DNA of 64,000 nt from Prunus persica. Lineage: Eukaryota; Streptophyta; Magnoliopsida; Rosales; Rosaceae. The stretch is from NCBI RefSeq assembly GCF_000346465.2, contig NC_034011.1, positions 26,781,941 to 26,845,940 of the forward strand. The letters run 5' to 3'. The notes under the pieces were generated by a model. It searched no databases. It worked only from the letters and a program-made list of their open reading frames with translations, and was not told where the DNA came from. A program made the translations under genes and the position numbers. Position 1 is the stretch's first letter. Every line of letters begins with the position of its first letter. Below are positions 47,576-60,310 of the stretch, one piece after another.

Positions 47576-49506
47576 CAGCAACATATAATTATTTCTATAT
47601 TCGATTTTCTCAGGGATACATCAATTGTTTTGTCATTTCTGAGTTCAGTCAGTGTGTTTAATTTCAGCAGCATTTTTTTTTTTGCCTCAAATACTTTGTA
47701 TGAACTCTTCTTTAGAGTCTGTTTCTTTTAAATGATATGGATGATTACAATTATAATTAAGAAGCATCTTAATGAAACCTACTAAAAGACTAAATCATAT
47801 TTGAATTTAGTTTTATATAGCTCAGTGATTGGCAGCTTCAGAGTTGGGATTTCCCTATACTTATATAGCAACATAACACTTGAATTTTAGAATGAAATGA
47901 TACAATATAATTTACTTTGACAGGAGAGGATGATGATATCTATGTATGTATTAAGCAGTTACTTGCAAATGAAAGCCTCAAAACATACATCTTAATAACA
48001 TAGGTTTCTTACTCTTTGATACCATCATCATTTGGGGAATAAATTTCCTCGTTTATATACATTATTATATTATATTGTTAGTCTTTTTTATATAAAAAAG
48101 AAAGAAAGAATAGAAATTCATTAATAACACACCCCAAATGAGGTTCTTGCATTAAAAAAAAACTGGAAAAGCAACGAGCAAGATAGTGAGGAAACTAAAT
48201 CCCACGTTATAGTGCAGCTCACTGAGAGTTGAATGAGCGAGGATCTAGAAAACTCCTTGCAACATCAGTGTTTCACAGAGACCAGGGTAGAGAAAACTTT
48301 GCAGTAGTTAGGGCCTAGAAACACCAAGAAGTTAAAAGGGCATTACCGCTCAACAATCATCTGGTCTCCCATAGAAGACCATAGTGCCTTCAGCACCCCA
48401 CATGATCGCACAACATCCATTAATTGCAGGTCCATCAAGATCTATCAACTCCACCTCCAAAAACACAGAGCTCAATAGCATATCAAAACCAACCTGCAAA
48501 TTGAAGGCCAAGAGTGGCTGATCTACAAAGATCCCTAAAACCGAGCCCAAAAGACACCATACAGACCTCAAGAAGACTGAGGGAGAGATCCAAGCCCTTG
48601 CAAAACTCGACGGAGAACTAAATTCCAGCACAAAAATCGATGGAGACCCAAGCTATATATATATATATGTATATATACACATAGATATAAGCCGACCTCG
48701 AATCGTGAAATTCTACATCTGCCACTCACTGGATTCTTCATCTTCTCTACACTCTCTCTTGTATTATTTTTCTAAATCCATTGAAATCAAATGTTGCTTT
48801 GTTTCAACAACCCAGAGTGCAGAGAAAAAAACTCCCATTTGTTTGATTTGTTTTCATTTATAATGTAATTGAAAATGTGAAAAACATGTTTCTCTTTTCC
48901 TAAGGGTCACTTTCATAGGAAGTTCCGATGACGAAGGAAATAGATAAATACGTAATTGTCTTGTCCTTGTGTATAAATAACGGATGAAACCCGGTCTGCC
49001 TGACAGAGAAACCATCAATCCAATCCCAATCCCAATCCCAATCCCAATCCCAATTCCAATCCATCATAATCATAGTAACTACATAGACACTATTCACATA
49101 GTGGTCCCGTCCAGTTGCCCTTTTATTATGAAATAAGCTGTACGGTTCACTACTTAATAGGCTCAGCTCAGCTGCTCAGTCAAAAGTAAAATGTATATAT
49201 ATATATATTTATATATAATAATTATATAAATAAATATAAACAGAAGAGAACGAAGAAAAACTAGTTAATTATAGCGACGGTGATATATATGATATGATAC
49301 GTACATATTATTATTATTACACGGCGGTGGCCTACAAATTCAACTCATACAAATCACACCTATATGATACAAACATACAAACTGAGCCACTGAGCCCTGC
49401 AATTGGTCTATCTGACCGGACAATCTCGAGACAAATGTCCACTCGAGCTTAGGCGTGGCAACCGGAGGTGTTGCCACATTTTTTTCACCCCCTTCCCTCG
49501 GAAAAG
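47576..49506. other. Convergent spacer, DUF3339 copy 5 to MADS gene
   Basis: About 1.9 kb without a supported gene. It includes AT repeats (48652-48675 and 49194-49210) and the CCCAAT hexamer repeat at 49018-49058. The 3' UTR of the MADS gene takes the last few hundred bases. Confidence 0.5.
49018..49058. repeat. Hexanucleotide repeat (CCCAAT)n
   Basis: About six to seven tandem CCCAAT units (ATTGGG on the other strand). It differs from the plant telomere unit CCCTAAA. Confidence 0.9.
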
Positions 49507-52500
49507 TCAGAACAAATGGAGCATCGTCTGTCTGGGAGGAGCATTGTCATCGCTATTGTTGTTGTTGTTAGCAGAACAACTCTGCTGATCCGCTTCCTCA
49601 GCTTGTTCCTTGTTCTTCTGCTCCTTCAGCTCTGCAATCTGAAACCCACCAAAATTTTAAGCACCTTCTCACTTAAATTACATACATACACCATCATGTC
49701 CCGGTGAGTTGTGTATTTGACTTGTTTTTTCTCTCTTTCAATTTCTAGTATATTATTATACAACATATACCTCCTTTTCCATGAGAAGCTTCTCTTCTTG
49801 CAGTTGTTTTTCCTGTTCATTACAGTTAACAAATACAAATTAGTTTCTTCCTTGGTTACCTCTCTCAACTCAACCAACATAAGTTAACCCTATATAAAAT
49901 GATGGCTGAGAAATACAAAAAGAACCCCATTACTGAGAACCAAAACCATGCTTTTCTGCTTAAACATTTAATTCATCCAGAAAACAAAAACCAAAAACAA
50001 AAATTCCCCTGCCAGGAGACTCCACAAAAACCCTATAAAGGAATCAGATATTGCAAGCAATTGAACACCAAGCATTCTGCTACTTGATGACAACAAACAA
50101 CACTCTTCCTTCAATTCTAAGAAATCACTCAGTTTCTGCTCATATACACAGTTGACTTGAATACATAATTGGCAGATAACAATTTAATTTACTCTAATGC
50201 AAATTAAATGGAGTTTGAGTGTAATTAAGAACATGAGAGATTACCTTCTCAATAAGAGCTGTTAGGCTGTCCATCATCAGCTGTGTCTGCATTCATTAAT
50301 TTAATACTCAAGTCAGTCTAGTGTAACTGTGTGAGTGTAACCACACCAATCTATTCACAGTTATAAATTAATTAGCAGTATCTCAAACTCTTACCATAAA
50401 ATAACCACCACAAATTTAGTCTACAAGGAAATTGCATGCCACAGACACAAATTGCCAACTTTTTACTCTTACCAGTTATTGAGAATTTAAAGTATACACT
50501 TATTATGTGCTGAAAAAGATGAATAATAAGAGATAATCCTTTCTCCATTTATCAAATAACTGAGCCTTCATTTCACATTGTTAATAGTTCAAGAGTAAAA
50601 AGTTGCTGAACTTTTGGTGTTTCTTTGGAAGAACCTTATCTCCAATTATCAATTCTGTCATAAGCCATTGATGCTCATTGATGCTCTTTCACATGAAATT
50701 TCAAATTTCAGGGATGAATTATATATATATATATATATATATATAATTCTAAAATTAAACTTCACTAAAAAACCACCACCACCACCTGAATACAGAACAT
50801 GCAGGAATAATACTCTGTTCACAGGATCTACCAACTCCAAAACTTGAGGACAGAAGCATACAGAACATGCATTTGGAACTTTACTGATCATCAATGTGAT
50901 TCTAACTAGAAGAAGAAACTATTTATGCGGGTTTAGATCCCAAACATAGGTACTTCACTTATTGGGAAGAGCCCTTGTAACCAGTCAAAGTGAAACCATA
51001 AAACTAGGCTTTCAGGATTCTTTTCAACGAGATGTCACCATAAACCAGAATATATGCTAGTTTAATTAATGAGGGTCTGATAATTTAAAAAAAAGATTAG
51101 CAACCTTTCTTGATCTTGTTTGTCTTAATAGTGTATCCAATTGCTTCTCAAGTTGGGTGAGCTCTGTCACATCCAGATTTTCAATGTTTTGTGCTTCCAA
51201 CTCACTGCAAACACAAACACAAACACAAACTCAAAAACCAAATCCAAGTCATGTGGATGAACGGAATGAAATGTCTGCACATGTACCATACCTTTGAATC
51301 GTTTTCAGTGACCGGTTAGGGCCTGCGCAGAGGCCATTCCATTCTGAAGGATTCTTCTGCACCCGAGATTAAAAGAGTGAGAAAAGACCATGTGATAGAT
51401 GATAAAACTCTTCTTATCCAGAGACCATAGGGAAAATAAAAACATGGGGTACTAACAAATACAGTATATTGGTATGACTTTCATTTCAATAACTGCACTG
51501 GAAAAGAGAGTGTGTCCTTTTCACATTTTCATCATCATTCATCTGCAATGCCAATATCCATTTTTCTCCTCTCTTTTTTTTTTTTTTTTCAATATCTATT
51601 TTTATCCTTTAACCTATGGCAGGTGCATTAGACTCTGTGGATCAAATACAATTGTCAAGTGACTTACAAACTCCCACACGTGCAGCTCAATCCTGCAGTT
51701 GGAGAGACATATATAACACATAGGTCAAGCACCCTCTTCACCTAACAAATAACAAAGTGGGGACTAGGGTATTAGATGACTATTGGACTCAGGACTCTAT
51801 CTCGTGTCTATGCTTATCCCATGTGGGATTTCTCTTTGTTATCTAATTACATTGTATTCTTATCATACTTCTGTATAGGGCCACTTGTAGTGTGGTTTGT
51901 GATACAATGTAGATGCCACCAGTCCCAAAAGCTTAAGCTCATGGGAAGTGGATCAACAGCTTAAGCTCAAAGAAAGCGTACCAACAATGTATATCAAACG
52001 TACATTCTTCATCGGAAAATCCGGCAGTTGGTATCCAAATAAGTTCAGCTGGGGATCATGGAATCTTCTTATGTCATATAGGAATGGTGGTTGCACAAAA
52101 ATGTATTATTAAGGAACTCGATATATGACTTTGGTAGATTAAGATATATTCCAATCCAGTCTATAATCTCAATTGCAACACAATGTTGAAAATAATACTT
52201 ATTAATGGAAGCCTCTGGGGCTACCTCAGATGGTGATCGAGAAGTGGGAAAATGTTAAAAGATCAGAGTAGAGTATGAGTTTTGTGACAACGAAGAAAAA
52301 GATGGGTTTGATCCCTTTTATAGCCTACGGGCTGTCTTAGATCCTGAAGTTTCAATAGACAAGGATGGAGACGGTTTTGAGTAGAGGCAAGGACAGCCGT
52401 TTCGGTCAATAAAATAAATAAATAAGCTAAATAAAGAAGATTGTGTAGGGTCAAAAGGTTTGACTAACCTTGCCAGTACCACCACCACTCTTGGGAGCAG

Positions 52501-53651
52501 CATTTTCTTCATCATTATGTATCTGGTAACGCTCAAGAACCTTTCCTAAACTGAAGCAATTGATCATAAGCAAAAAAGGTTCATAAGCAAAGGTTATTTT
52601 GTGCATCAAAATGAAAGTTGTAACCATTCATGACATACTTACATTTAAAAAGACAAGATACCATTTGAATGAACTTAATTCATCTAAAACATAAATAGAA
52701 TAGAAATAGCATCTATTGCTACAGTACTTACAGTAAATTAAGAAATTCAGAATTTGGGGATTAAGAGTAAGTGGCATGCCAAAAGTTATTTGGCATAGTT
52801 GAAATAATTATTTGATTTACCTCTGAATTGCATTATGAATGATCAACGAAAACGTTATTTCCCAAGTCACAAATGCTATAAAGTAGGAATGACACAGGGA
52901 ACGTTGATTCTACGAACGTGATTGTTCTCTAAAGCACACTTCCCCACAATCTCAACTTGGTGAGTTTGGAGCCATTCCTATTCAAACTCTATAGCACACT
53001 TCCCCACAATCTCAGCTTGGTGAGCTTGGGGCCATTCCTATTCAAATCTCATCTTACTGAACGAAGATGAGGTTCCAACCCAACACATATTTAGGTGATA
53101 TGGAGTAAGTGGGCTGTTGGGTTTCACGCGTGAGTACATAATGGGGAATAGCCCAACATTTTCTAAGCTCTTGATAGGTTTTCTTACTTTTACAATATGA
53201 GACATTTTCACTTTTACATTCTCACACTTCGGTTCTAAACGCTAACTTCACTTGATTCAAATGTGCTAATTTTCAAACTCTCCAAATTACTTCAAGAGAG
53301 TCCAAATTCCAAGCGTTATTTGGACTCTGAAATCATTTATTGTGTGAAAGCATTGTCCAACCACGAATCTTCACGATAAATATGTGGATATTCTCTTCTA
53401 ATTTTGCCACTTAAAATCTCTAAACGATGATTGATGACTTTTTACAAAATCAACTAGCGTGATATTACAAACATGACTTATCGTGATTTTGTTCGTTTGA
53501 TTTTGCTTTATGTTTTTTGATTGGTGGTATTAGAGACATTGCTTGTCTATCTCATTTTGTACCTTATTCCCTTTTATTTTGGTGTACGCATAGAAAGCAG
53601 AATATAGATTTTTCGAAAGGCAATATCTTGGAAATGAGTGTGTTTAATATG

Positions 53652-53690
<39 letters not shown>

Positions 53691-53726
53691 ACAACTAAAT
53701 TCTAAGAGAGAGAATGCAACTAAATT

Positions 53727-53789
<63 letters not shown>

Positions 53790-56700
53790 CAACTAACTTG
53801 GCAAAAAGAACGAGGTTTTTTTCCTCCTTGTGGAGGGTGTTGAGCTCCACGAGTTGGAATCTACAAAAGTCAATTTTAGCGTATTCCTAGGTTAGGACAG
53901 AGATTTCGTAAATAAAGAAAAAGAGTGGATAAGAGGAAGTGAGTGTCTTAACAATATGCGTGTGTCCTTTTCACTACATTTTTTTTATAAATTCCTCCAT
54001 TAACTAGTCTTTTGGTACACACTTTTCTCATGTGAGCTCTTTTTGTTTTCTTCTTGTACGCTGTTTCACATGAAGTTAAACTTTCCCTACCAGTCTTATC
54101 GAACTTTATGCAAACAAAAACAGGGGGCTGCTAGCTAGCCGTATCTCTCTCGGTTTTCAAATAAGCAGGTGCCTACATAGTGTCTCAATAAGCAGGTGCC
54201 TACATAGGTGCAGTGTTGTGTTCATAAGAAAAAGGCTTCCATTTCTTTCTTTACATCTATCTCGCAACCCTTCATCCACAAGTTGTATGAAAGCCTAAAA
54301 TTGATACAAAGAAAAACGACCTTTTTGAGGTATTGAATGCATATTATGATAGGGTTTCACATTACAATTGGATTCTATCACTTTATATTTCACAATCATC
54401 AATCTACCACTAAATGGTAATTTCTTCAACAAAGCTATACTATGTTATACTATCTTATACCATATTATAATGCGAGCATCCAACCCAAAACCAATTAACA
54501 ATGAGTGAAGTGAACAGGTCCAAGAACTTTTAAACTCTTAAACTAAGCTTTCATTCTTTGATGTGTGATACTCTTAATAGTACCTGAACTCTACATAGTA
54601 GTTGAATTAGGGTGCAAGGTAAAATTTGAGACACATAAGCAGATAACAAGTGGATTCAAATTTGATGGCTTAACTGAACGAAGCACAATACATCACGACT
54701 GTGGAATTGTACAGGGTGTGATCCTCTTTTATGGTGTGCATGGGAGTAAAAAACAATGTCTACCTCTAGTATAGCATGCAAACCCCGAGTGCTAAGAGTT
54801 GTGCAAGTCCTTCAAGTTGTATGTCTCAAGATAGTGTAGTAACATAAAAGGTAGCTCTCCCTAAATTGTATTGAGGCTTTTTGAGATAAAATCTCATATC
54901 TGGATGAGTTTATGGACATGATCAATTAGAGATGGATCTAGGTGGTTAAGTTTATAACAATATTGATGTAATTACACCATTAGAAATGAACTAAGAGGAT
55001 GTCGCCCTAATAAGTGGTATCAGAGTGGATAGTTGGCTTGAGTGGTATCATATGATATAAAGATGTTGATGTGTTTTGAAAGTTAAATCGTATTTATCGG
55101 TATGTGGAACATGTTCTATATACGTATATCAGTGGCGTGGAAAGTTGTTCATCTATTGTAGTAGTAAGGATTGTTGTCCAAGTGGAAACATGGTAAGCAA
55201 GATGTTTTGGTTTCTTTGACATATTGGTGTCCTACCCCTACCCTACCTAATCTAAGTTTCCATCTGCGCTGGCCCCATGAGCTCTCTTTTTCTGACGTAC
55301 AAGTCTCTTGATGGATTTGATCCAAATCAACAAGTGTTTGGATATTAATTTTGGAATTCCTAATTTGGCCTGACCAAGATGTATGTGAGTAAAACGGAAG
55401 TAAGTTTTTTCTTTGAAAAAATGTCAAAATTTTATTCTTTTTTACTTCAATTAGTGGAAGCCAAGCATTAAACTCTCTCACCAGTTTAGTCTCTCCTTAT
55501 GGAAAAATAAGAGGCATGAAGTCAACCTAGGACTAATTCTATGCCACTAAATTATCATTTGCTTAAATATTTATTAAGGTTTTGAATAGTTTTAAAACCT
55601 TCCTCTTATCTACTTTGCTATCAATTAGGACATATGCTCAATTATATTAGGATATTCACATTCTTCTGTAGTTACCAACAATCTTACCGATCTCACCTCT
55701 TTCAGTACTACTACTAGTTCATTTGATATAATGAACAAAATTTTATATAATTTGTTCTATATAAAATTAGCTTAATATTATTTTTTATTAAACACCGATG
55801 TCATGTTAGATTTTAGTTTTGATCTTTGTTTATGCATATTATTATTCATATACACATGTCTATATGTATTTTTCATAATAATTCTAAAACAAATTACCAA
55901 AATCAAAGTCCAACCTCACACCAGCTTATCCATTTTCACAAACAATAACATCATCTTATTCAACGATGAAAATCTTAATGCCCCCTTTTTTTTTAGTCAC
56001 CTAGTATGAGAAGCTAAAAAGTGGCCTTTTATCTTTTGGTATTCCTAGATTTTTTTGTTTTGTTTTCTATCAACGGATGGTTGAATTCGATCATGGAATC
56101 GCTTCTAACATGAGGAAGATAAATAGGCTACGAGTTAGTATTCCTAGATAAGATTTTCTTTGGGATATGCTTCTAACTCTATATATGTTTCAGTTTTCAA
56201 TTAGGACATACTCTATATCTCATACAATACTTATTACTGGTTAATTACAGACTAACTGTTTTTTTAAGTTCAAGGTGGCTAAACAAGCCCGAGCAACCTA
56301 AAACCACGAAAGACTTCATGCAAAATCCAATGAATGAAAATAGACCATACGAAGTCAGTCAAGTCATGTCACCCCATATAAGCCTAAAACGGTATCAACT
56401 ATGCTAAAAAAGAGTCTTATGATCCATTCTACCAAGTGTTTCGCCACTAACGTCATGCAGCTAAACAAACTCATGACATGCATGAAAACTCTAATCATTT
56501 CTCTATTGTTATTACCATAGGATTCCTCATGCATGGCAACTCTTGCTTGTCATCTCATCGTGTTATGGCCTACTATTTTGAGTTGGTTCTCTACTTCTAT
56601 CATGGTATCAGAACAGAATATTCCCATATTATTTTACTGGACACACCTACGTGCTCTTGTATCACTGAACATATAAGAGAAAGAGCTTTGAAAAGGGATA

Positions 56701-57973
56701 AAGCTATCCTAACATCTAGCAAGTTGATGACAACATCACGTGACATGTCGACTCAAATTACAAATTGGGAATGTGGTTCATGCAAGAATCAACATGATCG
56801 ACGGTAAGAGTTAGTGTTCAGCTCTTATAAGTTGCCAGATAGTGTGGCAATAATACGTTTCTCACAAGTCAATATATAGTGAATAATAATTTAAAATTGA
56901 TTTAATTTGACATTCTCTAAAATGAATGATTCTAATGGATTAAAATAGTCATAAAATAAAAAGAGCAGTTTATTACGAATAAAACCAAACAACGATTGAT
57001 CTCTTCTGTTTGATGCATAGGGTGCCTTATTCTCCTAAAGCTAAGCTTGGTTAAAAAGCATCAACTTTTGCCAAAGAATATTGACAACAAAAACTGAGAA
57101 AAAGAACAACATTAGAAACACTGCATGCCCTGATCACCTACGCATCTTCTCAATACACCTTATTAACTATATATAGCTACTACTCATACCAACAACATTT
57201 TCCCCAGCCCGTTGGAGATATTGACTTAGCTATGTCCTACTACTCTCGGGACACTGTAGACTGTATAGCGACATGCAACACTAGAACATAAGTGACAGTT
57301 CCTGCCAACCCGAATTTTTTTCTTTTTAATTAAAAAGAAAAAAAGATGCGTCTGGTACAAGAGAACACTCTGAAGTGATTAAAGAAAATAAAAAGTGATT
57401 ATATTTGTTTAATGATGATCATCTTAATTAGCCTCAATCTGAAATGTATATAGGTAGGTAGCTAAAAGGGTTTAATTATCAACGGTGGACGATGATGGAT
57501 GCAATATTAGCTCCAATCCAATCTCTTGCATGTATATTAATTAACACCATAGTTTGGTGTAAATGAAGGAAGAAAGCTAAAGAAAGATATTTATGGGGGA
57601 GATACTTTAAGGGGATATACATGGAATTGAACAAGGACAATATTGGCAAGGACAAAGAGTGCAAATTAAAGGTAAAAAAATGAATGAATTGGATTGGATT
57701 GGATTGGATTGAATTTGAATATAATAAGGTTATTGGTTCATCCTTATCAACAAATGGATGAAGATGATCATCCATTCCATTCCATTTCCATTTCCATCTC
57801 CATTTCCACTTCCATTTCCATACATACATTAATAGAATATAAAAAAAGTAAAGGTGGATCCATTGATGTTTGATATAATTTTTAATTACAACATGGTAGC
57901 TAGCAGCCTAGCATAGCAGCACTGTACCCAATACAATACATGATGAAGATAGATACACAGAGATGAGAGAGAC

Positions 57974-58008
<35 letters not shown>

Positions 58009-58398
58009 TACAGTCGGGCAGCTAGCTGACCAACCAATAGGGAGAAAGCTACAGCTAAGATATTTTGTGGAAGAAAAAGTAACAGTAGAAGCAGCAAGGC
58101 GGTGCGGTGGGAAACAACATGAAGAAAAGGTCTTAGCTACTGTAGTAACAACAGTGCGATGGATGGATGGATGGATGGATGGATGGATGGATGGATGAAA
58201 GGGGCGTACGTACCTCTCGCCGCTACAGAACTCGTAGAGCCTTCCCTTGGCGGAGAAGATGATAAGGCCCACCTCCACGCTGCAGAGCACAGAGAGCTCG
58301 CGAGCCTTCTTGATGAGGCCGCTCCTTCGCTTGGAGAAAGTCACTTGACGCCGGATCTTGTCATCGATTCGCTTCAGTTGCACCTTCCCTCGTCCCAT
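49507..58398 (-). CDS. FLC-like: MIKC MADS-box transcription factor, FLC/MAF (AGL27)-like
   Basis: Seven exons on the minus strand: 58398-58214, 52550-52469, 51356-51292, 51204-51105, 50286-50245, 49812-49771, 49638-49507, giving 215 residues. Exon sizes 185, 82, 65, 100, 42, 42 are the classical MIKC pattern. The MADS domain (1-60) reads [60 protein letters not shown]. The I region is [19 protein letters not shown]. The K domain includes [20 protein letters not shown] and [34 protein letters not shown]-like and TRSRKTQLM patterns plus the short Asn-rich C-terminus (SANNNNNN) point to the FLC/MAF clade, floral and dormancy repressors in other plants. Intron 1 is 5.66 kb, also FLC-like. Ser40 replaces the usual acidic residue of VLCD/E. 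Clade assignment is by eye. Confidence 0.9.
52925..53044. repeat. Tandem duplication with a 60-base period
   Basis: The series AGCACACTTCCCCACAATCT through GCCATTCCTATTCAAA occurs twice exactly 60 bases apart (starting about 52933 and 52993), with a handful of mismatches. Confidence 0.9.
53653..53786. repeat. Two GA microsatellites with a duplicated border
   Basis: GA runs at about 53653-53689 and 53728-53786 separated by AGCACAACTAAATTCTAAG; near-copies of the border AATGCAACTAAATTCT and AATGCAACTAA follow, showing that the repeat with its flank was duplicated. Confidence 0.85.
55015..55025 (+). other. Initiator-tRNA primer-site-like motif
   Basis: TGGTATCAGAG matches the first eleven bases of the plant initiator methionine tRNA primer-binding site used by many LTR retrotransposons. 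No second LTR was found, so at most a relic. Confidence 0.35.
56477..56535. promoter_or_regulatory. Pair of RY (CATGCATG) palindromes in intron 1
   Basis: Perfect CATGCATG at 56477-56484 and 56528-56535, 43 bases between them. RY motifs bind B3-domain proteins such as VAL1; in Arabidopsis FLC two RY motifs in intron 1 recruit VAL1 and Polycomb. The analogous role here is inference. Confidence 0.5.
56603..56614 (+). other. Second primer-site-like motif
   Basis: TGGTATCAGAAC, one mismatch to TGGTATCAGAGC, directly preceded by CA as an LTR end would be. No matching LTR pair was recognised. Confidence 0.35.
57975..58008. repeat. GA microsatellite near the 5' end of intron 1
   Basis: GA units with interspersed CA, about 210 bases downstream of exon 1 of the MADS gene (CT on its coding strand). 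Confidence 0.85.
58159..58197. repeat. Tetranucleotide repeat (GGAT)n
   Basis: About nine to ten GATG units starting 16 bases inside intron 1 of the MADS gene, next to the donor. Confidence 0.9.
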
Positions 58399-58640
58399 TG
58401 TCGCTTAATTTCTGTTTCTGTCTGTGTGTCTGTTCTGAGTCTGTGTGAGTGTGAGAATAGGTAAAAACGAGTAGTTGATGACGAAAACCCTAACCCTAAG
58501 GTTTCTGTGGGAGGCAAATCGAAAGAGAAACGAAAAGAAAACAAAAAGAGGGGTTTTAAATTGGAAGCAGAATCGTCACCGTCTCCTCACCCCAGCACAG
58601 CAGTACTGCTACTACTGATAGCTCAGTCAATGAGTTAGTC
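58399..58640 (-). promoter_or_regulatory. 5' leader and proximal promoter of the FLC-like gene, with telobox
   Basis: Directly upstream of the ATG. AAAACCCTAACCCTAAG at 58484-58500 is a doubled telobox, about 90 bases before the start codon. Teloboxes bind TRB proteins, which recruit Polycomb complexes in Arabidopsis. A leader intron was not detected. Confidence 0.5.
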
Positions 58641-60310
58641 GGTAACTCTCTTCCCTCCTATTGCTATTGTTTTTGTTTTTGTTATTGGTTTTCTTTTTGT
58701 TTTTGTTTTTGTTTTTGTTTTTCTTTTTCTTGTGTAGGGAGAGAGGGGGGAGAGTGGGAGAGAGGATGAGAGAGGAGGGAGAGGAGAAGAGGAGAGAGAG
58801 AGAGAGAGAGAAAGAGGGAGGGAGGATGGATATAAACCATTACCATTTACGTAAGTGTTTAATGAAATTACCTTTTCCAATTTTTCGATTTCCATGCCTT
58901 CCAAACATACTACTAGACTGAATCTCCGCTCAACACGTGTGAGTTTTCCCTTCATCAGATATTTTTTAAAAAACCATCATCATCATCATCGACTCACCCA
59001 GCCTCCACCCTCTCCCTCACCCTCACCTCACCCTCCCCGCTCACCCTGTCCTGAGATATTAATACTAAAAATAAATAATAAAAATAGTAACTAGTTGAAC
59101 ACAAATGACACGCATGTATATCTTCAAGCCTATCTAGGCTGTAGCTGTTGGACTCCAGCCGACCCACAAAAGATATTTCAATTGTAGACTGGACATGGAG
59201 AGAGAGAGTGTGTTTGGTTTGGTCTGGTCTGTTTGTGTTGTGTTGTAACGTTTGGAATTTGGAGTAACGTGCTTTTTTGAAACATCAATTAAATGAAAAC
59301 CGAGAAAATTAAAAAAAATATTAGTTTTGCACACGAAAGAGGAAATGTTTGAAAACAAAAGAGGAAAGTTTTCTCGGTGCGCATGTCAGCGAAGGGGGAC
59401 CGGCAGATGTGAGTTGAGGAAGTCAGCCAGCCAGCTGAGGAGCAAGATTCGGAGATTTTCACAACTCAAATTATTATTATATATCTTTAAAGGCAAGCCG
59501 TTTCTCTCTTTGTTTTGTTTTGCGTTGCCTTGCTTTTTTTATTAATAAATGTATTAATAATAAATCATTGGGATGTACTGGTGTGCTTTCACCTTCTTCT
59601 TTTTTTCTCTTTTACTTTTTGCCACTTTAATGCCAAAATCCAAGTAACTCAATTGTACTTTTTTTATTTTCTATTTTCTAAAAATAGTTAATTTAGTATT
59701 GGAGGACCCCACATCTGGGGCGATGCTCTCCTGTTTCCACGTTTAGGGTAAGCAGTAAGTGACTGAGCAAGCGACGGTCGTCACGTGGCAAGCTTCGTCG
59801 TGTGATGAATGAATGGATGTCCCATCACCCCACGTCCACATCATTTCCAAATTTATATAACTCGAATTTGTTCTCAGTATATCCAATTTTGGTGGTGGTG
59901 GTGGTGGTGTGTTTGGTGACCTTTCCTACTCTTGTGCACACACACACATATACACACCAAATATCTTTTTCTCCTTTTCTATCCATCCAGATTGGCATAT
60001 GTGGGTCCCTTTATAAATGGGCCTTCGTAGCCCTCAAGCCCAATTGTTAGAATCCATATAGCTGGCGGCAGCTTTTCCTTCTTTCTTTCTTTGCCTACTC
60101 AGCTCAAGCACTCTTCTACTTCTAGACGCGGCCTTCCACAAATGGATGCGTACATAGGCAATCAATGTGACTTGTACACGTGGCTACATTCCACTACTAG
60201 CCCAGATTTAATTTTGGGCCATGGTTGATTTGGGCTCACCTCATCCATCCTCATTTTTCAGGACAGTAGTTGTTCATTTCCAAAGATTATTTTTATTTTT
60301 TTAATTTCAC
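58641..60310. other. Upstream intergenic region of the MADS gene
   Basis: Holds a TTTTTG-rich repeat (58665-58730), a GA tract (58740-58820), an ATC repeat near 58976-58991 and a GGT repeat near 59890-59909. No supported gene; the open frames here are made by the repeats. Confidence 0.6.

Larger units (their letters stand above)
52551..58213 (-). other. Long first intron of the FLC-like gene
   Basis: 5.66 kb, flanked by donor AGAG then GTACGT and acceptor CTTCAG. It contains two GA microsatellites, a 60-base tandem duplication, a GGAT repeat, two tRNA-primer-site-like motifs and a pair of RY palindromes, all listed separately. Open frames inside it (for example 55149-55481 minus, 56478-56807 plus) are not supported as genes. 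Confidence 0.85.

Noticed and set aside
49018..49058. Telomere-like repeat
   Set aside because: The unit is CCCAAT, not the plant telomeric CCCTAAA; treated as a microsatellite.
55149..55481. 110-residue minus-strand frame in MADS intron 1
   Set aside because: No domain recognised; inside an intron with possible retrotransposon relics. It is more likely decayed repeat sequence.
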